A DNA stretch of 64,000 nucleotides from Prorocentrum cordatum (taxonomy: Eukaryota > Sar > Dinophyceae > Prorocentrales > Prorocentraceae). The stretch lies in contig CAUYUJ010014596.1 of the NCBI GenBank assembly GCA_963575745.1, positions 235,501 through 299,500 on the forward strand. The letters run 5' to 3'. A model generated the notes under the pieces. That model had not been told where the DNA came from, made no database searches, and was given only the letters and a program-made list of their open reading frames with translations. Positions 1-10,782 of this stretch are shown here, piece by piece (positions within the stretch are counted from its first letter, which is position 1; each line of letters begins with the position of its first letter). A program made the position numbers and the translations under genes.

Positions 1-1205
1 TGAAACCGGGCACAGGCACTAAGGACGTTCCCCGTCGGGTTTTCCCACTTAAGCTCAGAAGAAACACCAGGGGATTTGGCCTCCGACCCACGTCGTACGA
101 CGAGGAGCTCGAGACTTGCAATGACTCTCTCATGGCCAAGCATGTTGATGGCATTGATACGGCCGGTACTGAGGACACCATTGACAAATATGTCAAATGC
201 ATTGAATATACTTTCGGTCAGTGCAAACTCACCTAGCACACGTATACGAACTGCGCTGTGAGACACTCAGGACGAGGACGGCAACGTTACCTTGGATCAA
301 GATGAATATATCAAACAGCTCCGTCCTATACAACACCCCGGACTAACCGGCGCTGACGCTGACGCTCAAGTAACTCAGATGGCGGCAGACATGTTCGTCA
401 GTCTCAGGGGTGCGCTGGCATACGCACTGATCACCCAGATATGGTTAATGGTGTATGTTGTATCTCTACAGCCGTGTCCAATAACCGACCAGCATTCAAG
501 TGCGACGACTGACCGCAATCGCCAGAAAGTTAAAGGGCTGCCCGAAGAAGATCGTCTACCAGGCGATGAACCCCACGGGTGAGGCCGACTTACATAGCGA
601 CTCAGGCTATCGACGCCTGAGTGGAGACGCCGACGACGACGTTAAAGTCTATGGTATTCGCGGGGCAAACCTGCTACGACGTGGAAACACGCCATCTGGT
701 AAGCCTGTCGTTCACTTGATTGTCGCGCGCTGCAAGTCTCACCGCTTGCTCCGCTCGAGCTATTCAGCAGAGGCGCTAGCAGCAGCCCATATTTGGAGGA
801 CTGTTATCCCACGATTGCGACTCTGCACGAGCTCCACGCGGGGCCGCTCACGCCAACGCAGTTGAAATATATACTTGAGCTGGGTGGCCTGAGCATCAAG
901 GTCACTTTGGCCATCGATGCTGAATATGTTTTTAAGTCCTTGTCAAGCAAAGACTTGAAGAAGCCGACTGAGTGTACCCTTTTCGGACACATCAGTTGGA
1001 TACGACAGATAATGGAGCGTGGAATCGTGCACAGCATTCAGTGGTGAGATACCCGCGACATGACTGCGGATGGCCACACCAAGGGGGACATCGACAGATA
1101 AATGCTCCGACAAGTCATGGGAGGTATACAGGGCTTTAAACATGACCTGAAGAGACGTATTCCATATCGGGTCGGCCAGACATCAAGTTCTGACGCCGTC
1201 TGATA
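1..1205 (+). pseudogene. Copia-type retrotransposon RT C-terminus and RNase H, decayed
   Basis: Translating across three frames gives a continuous copia-like product. Bases 3-233 read the end of the reverse transcriptase (KPGTGTKD..., FGLRPTSYDEELET, AKHVDGIDTAG). Bases 280-480 continue with DQDEYIKQLRPI and SLRGALAYALITQ. Bases 520-750 and 793-1047 give RNase H with the acidic residues of the fold: LHSDSGYR (Asp), SSYSAEALAA (Glu), TLAIDAEYVFKSL (Asp), then DTRDMTADGHTKG. Stops or frameshifts occur near 234, 270, 485, 750 and 1045, so it is not functional. The usual VDD catalytic pair of copia RT reads VDG here, a further loss. Frames and motif order are seen directly; the family assignment rests on recall of copia polyproteins. 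It runs off the left edge. Confidence 0.85.
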
Positions 1206-1700
1206 AGTATGCCATACATCTGCTAGGCAACTTGCTGGCGGGTCCACCTTCCTTTGGGCCCGTCTCCTTTCCTGTCCTTGTGTAGGTTAGCTGCTGAACT
1301 GTGCCTGCTGTATAGGGGCGTCGGGCTCACGCTTCGTCTCCCTCCCCCCCCCCGACTCTAAAGCGAGCTGGGGGACGTAAAGAGTGGAAGCGAGCGTGCG
1401 CCCGCGGCCGCGTTGGCTCAAGCGGCCGGCCGCCCAGATTTGACTGTGCCTCACAGCGAGGCACACAATCGCTATCGAGACCAAAAGGATCTTCCTATTG
1501 CTTGAGGTGGCATCACCTCTCCTACTGGGACTATCGCTATTACGATACAACAGAGCTGGAGCTTGGCTTCGCCTGAGGCGAAGCTGTTGGCTGGGCCTTC
1601 CAGACCCCTGCAAACTCGGGAAGGTGACAAGGCGAGAATGTCAAAGTTCTTCAATAACCAAAGGGAAACTCATGATTTTTGCCCGCTGGGGCCCTCCTAG
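1206..1700. other. Possible copia 3' LTR region, hairpin-rich
   Basis: No gene is visible. This follows the copia RNase H end, so an LTR or 3' tail is plausible. Three perfect short hairpins fall within 140 bases: TGTGCCTC/GAGGCACA (1445-1465), GAGGTG/CACCTC (1504-1519) and GCTTCGCC/GGCGAAGC (1566-1584). No second LTR copy is available to confirm. Confidence 0.35.
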
Positions 1701-1739
1701 AAGTCCTCTAGGAAACCTCGTGGGGCGTTTTGGATATAT

Positions 1740-2099
1740 TTTGAGCCGTCTGGAGGCTACTTTGGCGACTTGGACCGACGGCGATTCGGGACTCGGGGCC
1801 CTCGAGGACCGTCTTGGGGGCATCTTGGGGCTCTTTTGCCGCGTCTTGGTGCTTTTTGGGGCCCCCGAAGCGCCCGGGGGGGGACTCGTGTCTGGGTGGC
1901 GACCCCCCCCGGGACCTTAGTCGCATCTGGATGGCGACCCCCCCGGGACACCCGCCCCTTGGCGAGGAAGGGATCGAAGGGAAAGGGCTTCTTTTCGAAC
2001 CGAGTACAACGTAGGGGAGGGGAGCGGCGAAGGCGACGACGACGACAACGGCGACGACGACGACTCGAAAGAACAGCCTCTTCCACACGCCGACAAGGT
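1740..2099. repeat. G/C-run sequence with direct repeat and GAC-rich tract
   Basis: The phrase TGGCGACCCCCC is repeated about 35 bases apart (1896 and 1931), inside long runs of C or G. A degenerate GAC/CGA triplet tract follows at 2030-2065. No coding signal of its own; reading frames here are low-complexity extensions of the neighbouring element. Confidence 0.5.
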
Positions 2100-3082
2100 C
2101 GGCGGATTTCTGGCAAGAGCCATCTAATGAGTACCTGTCTCCTGTCGCGGGCGGTTTCGGTGTGCTCCATGACGGCTCGGGCCCCCGTGGCGTAGGCGAC
2201 GTACAGCATGAGGATTGTCGTGCGTAGCAGTTGGTTCCCCATGTCGATATAGTCGTTCTCGCGGTCCTTCAGATAGTTGAGGCTCCGGGGCTGCTCTTTG
2301 CTGCGGAGAGGTCGATGCTTATTTTGTGCGTCAGGAAGGTCTCGCATTCTTGCTGCATTCCAGGTTTCACACGGCGGTCCTGCTAATACGGTTGCTACCT
2401 TCCCGTCGCGCATCAAATTGATCCAAAAGGCGATTATGGTTCAGTTGGTCAGGTCGCTTGCAGTCGCGTGGTTCGCGATGGCGATGGTGGGCGCGTAGGT
2501 CTGCGTGGCGTGGGTTGGTTGGAAGTGCCCCATCCACTCCTGAAGGTATCCGTCCTGTCGGTGGCCGCTGTAGGGGTGAAGTGCGAAACGTGTTGGGCCT
2601 CCCAGAGGTCGCGGCATTTCTGCTTCGGAGGCGGGTCGATTGTTGGTAGTTCCACTGATGGTATCTTGTCTTGAGCCGCACGTGTATTCGTTCTGGTATG
2701 TCGGTTTTGCGTCTGTCTTGTAGCTCGAGATCTGCGCGTGGTTGTGCGGTCTGCCTACTTCGATGTTGCTTCGTTGGGTTTCGCGCATGACCTCGCTGCT
2801 CTCGGTCTCGTCGTCGTTGAACGCTGGCGCGGCTGTCGTCCAAGATACCGCGCATGATGGAGTCGCCTGGAGGTGTTTGACCACTCTTGCGTAAGTGTGG
2901 TACTGGCAGTTGCGTGTCATGCATCTTGAGATCTTTGCCCATCTCGTCGGGTACGCCCCGCTCTTGCGGTATTTCTCAAGGTCGGAGTAGTCGGCATGTT
3001 TCTCGATGAGGGTCGCTCCGCACTGGTAGCAGATTAGGTTGGGCTTTGGCGGTGGTGGTGGCATGTTTGGTATTGGTGGCAT
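2100..3082 (-). pseudogene. LINE-A 3' part: zinc finger and GPPCETW domain
   Basis: The frame starting at 3082 opens with a proline tract, then a Cys/His region (CYQCGATLIEKH..., TRNCQYHTYARVVKHL) that fits a zinc finger as seen downstream of RT in dinoflagellate LINE polyproteins. It continues to LHPYSGHRQDGYLQEW. The frame from 2416 then gives VATVLAGPPCETWNAARM, HRPLRSKEQPRS and MLYVAYATGARAVMEHTE, the conserved stretch that follows RT in many dinoflagellate retroelement proteins. Its biochemical role is unknown to me; Pro-Cys in a loop recalls methyltransferases but this is not shown. At least one frameshift near 2440 separates the two halves. Confidence 0.65.
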
Positions 3083-4770
3083 GTCATTAGTGTTCTGGTA
3101 CGGCTTCAGTTCTTGGTATCATCGTTCCTGGTGAGCTTTGTCTTTCTGTCATGTATACCGTGCCACCACAGTTTTGAACGTTGCTTTGAACTTGTCTGGT
3201 GCCTCACGTACTGCTCGTACTACTTCTCGAGGGTCAGTTGTAGCTGTTGGGCGCTCGTCCTGGCGCAGGTGCTCGCACGGCCAGTCTACGTCTTGGGCGA
3301 TCGCATTTGCCCGGCTGGCGTCGTGGTGGAGGTCCTCGCCCAGGAGCATCAGCAGGATTGGGTCAGTGCAGTCGTAGGCGTGGTAGGTCACGAAGCCTCA
3401 CGTCTGGCATCGCTATGGGGCAATTTGTTGGCCTTGATCAGCATCTTCAAGTTGGACGCCCTGTCCGCGCTGTCGCTGGATGCGTGATGGCCGGTAGCTG
3501 ATCTGTACTTTTTCATGAACACGGTTGCCATCGCCTTGTTGTCGACCTCGGTGAGGTTGCTCTAGACGTGGCCGTTGTATGCTAGTATGAATAGTACCAG
3601 GGAGTCAGTGTAGAGAACTTTCTTGTCTGTCGGGGTGTTTCGGGTCGGAGTAGGCGCTGGGTATGCTGGTGATGCCCTCCTTGGCCATGTGCTCCTTGTT
3701 CGTCCTTGAGCTGGTGCTGAACAGCAGGAGCATGATTTTGTTTTTTTGGCGTTGAGTCGCATGCCGTGCGCACGAACTCTAGACTCGACGATTTTCAGGA
3801 GTGCGGTCGCCGCGGTCACAGCCTGACTGGGGGTTGCGGCGGCGCATGCAGTCAGGTCGTTTACGCGGGAGGCATCCGTGAGGAACGAGCCAGGGCTTGC
3901 CTGTCGGCCCTGTACGAAAGTTGGTTGCTGGTCGGTGTCCTGGTCGATGTCGTAGTGGAGTCCTTGCTTGATCATGTCATCGGCGAAGGCGACGTTGAAC
4001 GAGAAGTCGGTCACTGGTCTCCCTGGTCGGGTTCCCGTCCATTGCAGCACAACATGGTTGGATCTCCGCGTTGTCGCCCGAAGGTCTGCGCGCGCGTCTC
4101 TCAGTAGGGCCATGAGGTGCTCGTCGTCTTTGTTGTCGATGTAAGGCGAGCCGTGCATGGCGTCTTTGAGGAGGGCCAGTACTTCCTCAGGTATCTCCAT
4201 GTTGTCTAGCAGCTCTCGATTGTGGTCGTCGCTGGTGTGCAGTTCGTGTAGAATCTCGAATACAACAGTATGGTAGACGCCCTTGAGGTTGAGGAATCTT
4301 TGTTCATCATGATGTTGATGTAGGTTAGGGTGGTATGCGTCACGAAGTCCTTGCTCCTGTTGGGTCGTGCTCCACATTGAACGTCACGTAGAAAGGTCGC
4401 GGTGACCTGCTCTACCTTTGTCCGAAGGTATCTGCTGTGGTACTTGTCTACCACGTTGTTCAGTCGGACCAATATCCTGTCACCAAATTGTTTACCGTTG
4501 GTCGAGTTCTTGGCGAATGATGCCTGCCATCCGCCCCTGCGAGATAGAGGTTCGGCAGTGGCAAGCTGTGATGGCGGGAATCGTGGCTCCAGTGAGCTGG
4601 TACTATAGCTTGGCTATCTGGATACGGGTATTGGTAGAGTTAGGTGCGTCCTTCCATGCTCAGTGTGGTCGCTGACATGATCGCCGCACTGTCAGCAGTG
4701 CGGATGTGATGCCGTTGATATACGGCTTGCGTATCCGCGCCGCCTCTTGTTTTTATGTTTTCTCCGAGGC
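3083..4770 (-). pseudogene. LINE-A reverse transcriptase, decayed
   Basis: Minus-strand frames carry RT landmarks in order: FLRDVQCGARPNRSKDF (4400-4340, the Q-G-F-R region), FLNLKGVYHTVVFEIL (motif A region, 4300-4250), GTRPGRPVTDFSF then NVAFADDMIKQG (4040-3960, catalytic ADD box) and HGMRLNAKKTKS (3760-3720, motif D region). In motif A the expected catalytic Asp is Asn. Downstream, 3391-3149 stays coding-like (DPILLMLLGEDLHHD) and links to the zinc-finger frame. Multiple stops and frame changes make this a pseudogene. Confidence 0.75.
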
Positions 4771-4779
4771 CTCCTTGAC

Positions 4780-5900
4780 CTGCTTGTTCAGGTGGATGGC
4801 GTGTTTGTTGATGTCGTATTCCCAGGGGTATGAGGCGATCTTGTTGGGTTGGCTATCGACTTCGGGTCAAGTCGTGGTACGCGGTGCTTGGTGTGGGAGG
4901 TGGTCACGTAAGACTGCTGGATCATGACGGGCAGGTGATCTTCGCCCTCCTGGACAATGTCGATGCTATCTATGTTCGCGACGCCCTTCGCGGTGCCCAT
5001 GTTGCAGGTGGTTACGGCAATGTAGTCGATGCGCTCTTTTTTGTTGCCCTCTTTGTAGGTGTATAGTGGTCCTTTGCACTCCATCGTTGTACTGACGGCT
5101 GTAAGCTGATCGTTATCACGGTATTGGTGGAAGCGATTGCCGGCATCGGTTTCGTCGTGACTCTCGCCGTAGTCGCCGATGGAGTCCGAGATGATGGCCT
5201 TTATTGTTGCGTTGGCGTCGATCAAAAGTAGGTCAATTCTTAAGTTCATGGTCATGTTGCTAAGATCAAGCAGTGTCGAAGCGTCCCGGCGTGCCTATAG
5301 CCCTACCAAACAATGTTCTGAGAACTTGTTGTGGTTCCCACGAAATGTTCTTAGAACATTTCTGGCTGGGACTGTCTTGTTTTAAAACATCGGGCTTATG
5401 TTCTAAGAACATTGTTTTTGTTATTCGAACATTTGTGGGTTCTAAGAACATTTCGTGGTAGGACTATAGGAATGCCGGGACGGTCGGTCCCTGCTCAATA
5501 AGGTCCGTCCAGACAGCGTCGATTTTTTCGTCGCCTGAGTGGCCTTGAGTAGTACGTGCGACTGCTACCGTTTTATATAACCTTGGTACGGTGATTCGCA
5601 CGACGAGCAATCTCGGGTTCTGGTTCAGCAGTTTGATGTGGTTGGGTCGCATGTAACTAATGGCTCCGTTCTTATTAGCGTAGGGCAGGTCAAGGTTGAC
5701 GAGCAGTGAGCATCCTAAATTGTAGGTGTCGCCCCCGCTGGAGATGACGTGCAAAGTGGTCGTTCCTCTCGGTAGTCGGGTCTCCTGCATGCCGATGAGG
5801 TGGGCATTCATGTGTTTCAGCTGGTGGTTATGACCTCAATAAATGTGAGCTTACTTTGTTACTCTCTCCCCGTGTGGGTGGGTTCCTTGAAGCTCCTCAC
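4780..5900 (-). pseudogene. LINE-A APE-type endonuclease, split by a MITE
   Basis: The N-terminal half (5900-5483) includes FNVRSFKEPT, LIGMQETRLP and GCSLLVNLDLP, matching the start of endonuclease/exonuclease/phosphatase domains (Asn and Glu active-site motifs). The C-terminal half (5255-4788) has LLIDANATIKAI, KKERIDYIAV and EDHLPVMI, matching the DxN, R-I-D-Y and D-H motifs. The halves are separated by the 201-bp inverted-repeat element at 5282-5482, which explains the break. In a LINE this domain nicks the target DNA to prime reverse transcription. Confidence 0.8.
5282..5482. mobile_element. MITE-like element inserted in the LINE-A endonuclease
   Basis: The two ends form an imperfect inverted repeat of about 44 bases. 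Left starts CGTCCCGGCGTGCCTATAG; the right end reads GGACTATAGGAATGCCGGGACG. Inside are four copies of a palindrome of type GTTCTNAGAAC. No clear target duplication beyond a possible CG. It sits exactly between the two endonuclease halves. No ORF. Confidence 0.85.
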
Positions 5901-6089
5901 GTTGAAGGCGATCGTTTTGATTCAAACTTGCTCGTTGTCGGGCTGAAAGTGTTCGGGTGTCGCCTGTGCAGTAGGAGGTCCAGCAATCATGCCTTGGTTC
6001 GGCAAGTCGGGTTATGCTCTATTAGTGTTGTGGCCGGCTTGGTGGATCCATTCCCAGTGTCTTTGGTTTGCAGCGTCGAATGTTTCCAC

Positions 6090-6720
6090 CCAGTTGGGGG
6101 TCGTTGTCTTGTCTTGAGCTTTGTTGTGTGACGACACTGTCGGCAAATTCGTTCCATGGCTATCCCGTGTGGGCATGTACATGGTCGGTGTGCATTTGGT
6201 TGGCGATTGGTCGGCGTGTACGTGGTCGGCGTGTACGTGATCGGTATGCCAGCTCGCAGTTGGTTCGTGCTTTGTATTTGCCCTGTGCCAGCCCCATGGC
6301 AACTTTGAAGTCGCCGTGGGCTGCTGCTGGTGCGTTGTTATATACGTTCGCTTGTGAGTATATGCATGCGTATGCCCACATTAGCGTCTCGTATTGGCCG
6401 CTAGATACGAGCTCGTATTGGCCGCTTTGTCTATGTCCGTATAGGTTGCGTCCGTCATGTTGGTTGCCATTGTACCGCTGTAGGCGGAGCCGATGTCGTC
6501 CCCCGATGGCGATGATGGCAGCCCCATGCGTCTTTCGTCGAGTCGGTCTGATAGGTACCATCGGTGTACAGGTGCGTGCACTCGATCGTCCCATGGGACC
6601 TCGGTGGAGCTCTAGAGCCATGATGACTGCTGGATGGAATCTTTCAGGTTCGTGTAGGTTTTGGGAGTCGATGGTGAGATGGGGTGGGGAGATGCGTCCG
6701 AAGACATCAGCGATCGGTTC
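6090..6720 (-). pseudogene. LINE-A RNase H domain, upstream of the endonuclease
   Basis: Across frames the minus strand reads LYTDGTYQTDS then DAWG (first Asp, about 6590-6530), SGQYETLMWAYAC (catalytic Glu, about 6400-6360) and HVHAHTG, stop, PWNEFADSVV (His and final Asp, about 6190-6130). This is the D-E-H-D layout of RNase H type I. A TAG interrupts the last motif and frame changes occur in between. The domain lies 5' of the endonuclease in the direction of reading, unlike LINE-C, where it follows RT. Confidence 0.7.
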
Positions 6721-9040
6721 GGTCACGGCGAATTTGGAAGCGCTTTCTTCGTTTGGTGCCCGTAGTTGAGGTCTCGGTGTCTGGCCTTCTCGCAAGGAGC
6801 ACGGATCGTCGTTGTGTAGCAGTAGTCCTTGGTGGACCGGTGTAGCGGGGACCGTTGTGTCAGGTCTTGCAGCGTAAGCGTAAAGTGCGTTGTTGTTGCC
6901 GAGGCAAGCGGTCGTAGAGGTTGCAATCGGTATCCAGCATGTCTTAACTCGCTCTCGTACATTCGGTCGCTCCTGACTTCATCCTTTGCCCGTAATGGTG
7001 AGCTGGTGCTCAGTGGCTCCGTCAAAATTGGTTGTGGTAGCGGATGTGGTCGTCGCGTCTTCATTACGTCGTCCGTTTATTTGTTAGTTTGAATGGGGAC
7101 GTTGCTTGGCCTTGCACTCCGGCTGAACTGTGCCATGGCTGGTCCCTGTCTGGATTGGGCTTGGTGGCTCCGACAGTTGAATTCTGTCTCCCGTAGTTGG
7201 TTGGGGGTCGCCGTGATCTCGTTGTGGTGGGTCGTGACTGTCGGGGTTGTGCTTACATTGTGGTGTTCCAGACTCACGATAGACGGCGTGGTCCCTGGTT
7301 GGGTCCGCGCCACCTTGCGCCTTGCGACCGCCAGTAGGTTATATTTGAAGCCCCTTCTGTCAGGGCTGCGTCGTCACTGTTCGCGATGCCTGTTGCTGCT
7401 TCTGGTTCGTGGGGGACGACGTGGTGGAGCTCGTGTGGGTCATGATTGCCTTTCGCGTTCTCCTTGCACTTGAGCTCTTCGCTGCTGGCGCCAGGTTCTT
7501 GCGTGCTGGTGGTACGGAGGTTCTTATCCCAGGCGTGCCGATTAATTTCTTTTGTGGTGTGTTGGCTGTTGGTGTAAACTACTCCGTTGTCGTGATGCCG
7601 TCGTCTCTTTTGGCTCTTGGGGATGGAGTGTCTACATCGATCGAGGCGATCTCGTTGGTAGGCTGCCCTGGCGGTATAGATCTCGGTTTGCAGTGTAGGT
7701 CAATCGTGTTCGCCATTGCCAGGCTTTCCCGCCGATGATGCACGTGCCGTTCCAGGAGCTCTGGTCGGAGCAGAAGGGTGGAATTGATGTTGCTATTCTG
7801 CAGCTTGATGTGATACGAACACCCCTAAAGCATCTGAGTCCCTGGTTGCCTGGTCACTTGGTGACTGGTTTGTCTGGGTCCCTTCCACTTCAGACCTTTT
7901 TTGAGGGTAGAGGGTCGGCAGCTGGCATGAAAGGATGTAGCACCTCGTATATCTGTATGGAGGGGGTCCTCGATCACGTCGGTCATCTCCACGATGTTGA
8001 AGCGTTCCTATGCTAGTCCGGCAGCATGTTGCGCGTAGTGATACTCCTCCGCTGCCTCATCGGTGCGTCTCTCGTGCATCCCCTTCCAGTTTCTCCAGTC
8101 CAACTCCTTCTGATGGTAAACATGTATATCGTGTTGGTGTGCCTGATGCTGATCTGCCGTGCCCATCTCCGTCCGCGCGCTGGAGCACGAGTTGTAGTTG
8201 CCCTTCAGCTCGTAGTGCGTCACGGCATGGTTGCTGGTCATGCTCGTTCATGTCGGTCAGCACGCGTTAGAGGTACAGCTCTGAGGGTTGGACTTGTTCC
8301 GCATTCCTTCTCCCGAGGAGGCGCTCGATGTCCGTGACTCTTTGTTGGTGTTCCTCACGGACGCTGCAGATCGTCGCCTCTTGGTGAATCTCTTCGGCAC
8401 GTAGTCAGTTCTTGGTGTGTAGGCGCCTGCCCTCTGCATCTCCCCACTTGTGGTAGGGGAGGACGTGGTCCTTGATCCGCGCTTCGGCAGCCTGTGCTTC
8501 GATGCTGTCGATGTGCTGCTCGGCCTCATCGGCCTTCCGTAGCTGCTGGTGTACTGTGGCTCGGTCTTTGTTGTTGTCGATGAGCATCTTCTACGAGGTC
8601 CAGAGTTCGCGCTGTAGCCTGATTATCTCAGCGTCGTCGCGGTGTGTTGGTTCCTCCTCCGTCCTGTTGGGGGCCGCAATGTTCCTGGTGTGTTGGAGTT
8701 CGTGATGTGCGGCCAGTTTCGAGTTCGTCCACTTCGCGGTGCCGATCTCGTTCTTCAGCTCGTTTTTGTAGTCACGGCCTTTGCCGCTGCCTTGTGTTGT
8801 CTTTCACCATGGTCTTGTGCGCTTCATTTTGCCGCCCGTAGGTGCTGTCTCAATGTCTTGAGTAGCATGCCGACGTCTTGGCCCTGAGCCGTCTCCCCCA
8901 CCCTTGTTTGTCTTCTATGAGCTGGTGTAGGCGCCCTTCTCTATGGTGCGTCCCTCTGTGGTTTTTCGACTTCGTCATCAACGGCACCTGCGTCCCTGTA
9001 GGTGTCGAAAGCGCGCAAGTGGATGGCCCTGAATACACAA
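6721..9040 (-). pseudogene. LINE-A upstream ORF region with coiled coil
   Basis: Short minus-strand frames with biased composition. The clearest is 8587-8405 and its continuation to about 8060, rich in Glu, Gln, Ala and Lys (KADEAEQHIDSIEAQAAEAR; EEHQQRVTDIERLLGRRN), which predicts a coiled coil. The 7730-7340 part has MANTIDLHCKPRSIPPGQPT. Stops are frequent. I recognise no enzyme domain. By position it would be the 5' ORF of LINE-A, comparable to the nucleic-acid-binding ORF1 of other LINEs, but this is inference. Confidence 0.4.
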
Positions 9041-9057
9041 AAGAGGGGGTGTGCTCG

Positions 9058-9260
9058 CAGAACCCCCCCCCTCCCCCCCTTCAAAGGGGACCCCCCCCCT
9101 CCCCCCGTCAAGGGGGGGGGGGTCGACCACCCCCCCCTCCCCCCCTTGAAGGGGGGGGTGGGGTTCTGGACCCCCTCCTCCCCCCCCCCCTTGGCGCTGG
9201 AAGGGGGGGGGGGTCGAACCCCCCCCCTTCCCCCTTTTGCGCCGAACAGGGGGCCGGGGA
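9058..9260. repeat. Homopolymer C/G palindromes
   Basis: Alternating C-runs and G-runs of 6-11 bases form nested inverted repeats with small centres, for example around CTTGAAG at 9147 and CTTCAAAG at 9078. Strong hairpin and G-quadruplex potential. No coding signal. Confidence 0.8.
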
Positions 9261-9289
9261 GGGGGTCTCTCGGGTAGTGAGTAGGGAGT

Positions 9290-10330
9290 AGAGCGTTTTG
9301 AGTGGCGATTGGCGAGTAGTGGGGTGTGTGATGGTGAGTAGTGCGCAGTGAGTCGTGCGTGGTGAGTAGTGAGTAGTGAGTAGTGGGTAATGGGTAGTGG
9401 TAGGAGTGAGTAGCGCGTAGAGATTACTGAGTAGTGCGTACTGGGAAGTGAGTAGTGGGAAGGAAGAAGTGAGTAAGAAATTATAAGTAGTGAGTAGGGA
9501 GGAGTGAGTTGTGTGTTATGAGTAGTGCATAGTGCGCAGCAAGCAGGGGGTAGGGATGAGGGAGTGGACAGTAGCGAACAGCGAGGAGTGAGTAGTGAGT
9601 AGTGCGCAGTGAGTAGAGAGTAATGAGTAGTGAGTGGTGAGTAGCAAGTAGCGAGTAGCGAGTAGGGAGTAGCGGGGAGGAAGTAGCGAGTAGTGAGTAG
9701 TGGGTAGCGAGTAGGGCTTTGTGAGTAGTGAGTAGCGAGGAGGGAGTATTCAGGAGTCGCTAGTGAGTAGTGCGTAGCGAGAAGTGAGTGGCGAGTAGTG
9801 AGTAGTGAGTGGTGAGTAGTCAGTTGTGAGTAGTGAGTAGGGAGTAGTGAGTTGGGAGTAGTGAGTAGGGAGTACGTAGTAGTGAGTAGTGAGTAGTGGG
9901 AGCATAGTGAATAGTGAGTAGTGGGTCGTGAATAGTGCGTTTGGGGTAGCGAGTAGGGCGTAAGGAGTAGAGATTAGTGAGTAGTGGGTACTGAGTACTG
10001 TGTAGGGAGTAGGGAGTAGCGAATAGCGAGTAGTGCATATTGAAAAGCGAGTTGTGGGCAGTGAGTAGTGAGTAGTGAAGTGTGAGTAGTGAGTAATGGA
10101 TACTGGTTAGTGAGTAGTGATTTGTAGTTAGTGAGTAGTGGGTAGTGACTTGCGTTTAGTGAGTAGTGAGAATTGAGTATTGGGTAGTGAGTAGTGAGTA
10201 GTCTGTAGTGCGTAGGGAGTAGTGAGTAGTGCGTCGTGGGTAGTGAGTCGTGGGTAGTGAGTCGTGAGTAAGAGAAGTGAGTAGTGAGTAGCGAGTACTG
10301 AATTCTGGGTAGTGAGTAGTGCGTAGTGCG
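9290..10330. repeat. Degenerate GTAGTGA heptamer array
   Basis: About 1 kb is built from a 7-bp unit GTAGTGA with many point changes and small indels (GAGTAGTGAGTAGTG phrases throughout). An open minus-strand frame here (10038-9820) only encodes repeated Tyr/Ser/Leu/Thr and is not a gene. Confidence 0.9.
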
Positions 10331-10334
10331 TACT

Positions 10335-10415
10335 GTTTGGGGCTAGGGTTCGGGCTCGGGGCTAGGGTTTGGGGTTAGGGCAAGGGGTAGGGATGGTAGG
10401 GGTAGGGTTTCGGAG
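10335..10415 (+). repeat. Degenerate telomere-like interstitial repeat
   Basis: The sequence is a run of GCTAGGGTT, CGGGCT, TAGGGTTTGGGG, TTAGGGCAAGGGG and TAGGGTTTC phrases, close to the TTTAGGG telomere unit of many plants and algae but irregular. It directly follows the heptamer array. Confidence 0.55.
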
Positions 10416-10419
10416 ACGG

Positions 10420-10610
10420 GGGGCGCCGTGGCGAAAGGGGGGGAGGAGGGGGTGGGTCGAATTTGGTGGCCAAAGGAGAGGGGAGGGGGGGGGGTTCGGA
10501 GCCCCCCCTTCTTTGAGGAGGGGGTCCCCCGACGACGGACCGGGAAAGGGGGGGGGTCCCCGACGACGGATCGGGAAAAAAGGGAAAGGGCCCCCCCCTC
10601 CCCCCTTGGG
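10420..10610. repeat. G-rich block with a repeated GACGACGGA phrase
   Basis: Runs of 6-10 G or C with two copies of a phrase GACGACGGA-C/T-CGGGAAA about 40 bases apart. No gene seen. Confidence 0.5.
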
Positions 10611-10768
10611 GTCATCCAGCGGCGCGCCCTCGTAGATGTCGTCCCTGACAATGCGAATGCCGCGCAGCAAGATGTTGAAATCGTCGATTTTGTTGTCCAA
10701 TTCGTTCATGTGTTTATCTATTTGACTCTGGTGCGCCTTATTGTGCTCGTCGTAGTCTTCCATGGCCC
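10611..10768 (-). pseudogene. Coiled-coil ORF fragment, 3' side of the LINE-B insertion
   Basis: The minus strand reads RAMEDYDEHNKAHQSQ and then IDKHMNELDNKIDDFNILL, a charged heptad-like helix. The same frame resumes at 12447 on the other side of the plus-strand LINE-B fragment. Removing 1679 bases (one copy of the 10-bp duplication plus LINE-B) joins the two parts in frame. Probably ORF1 of LINE-A or of a similar element; function not recognised. Confidence 0.55.
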
Positions 10769-10782
10769 TCCTGCGGATGAGC

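Noticed and set aside
10335-10415. True telomere
   Set aside because: Repeats are irregular and the sequence continues on both sides.
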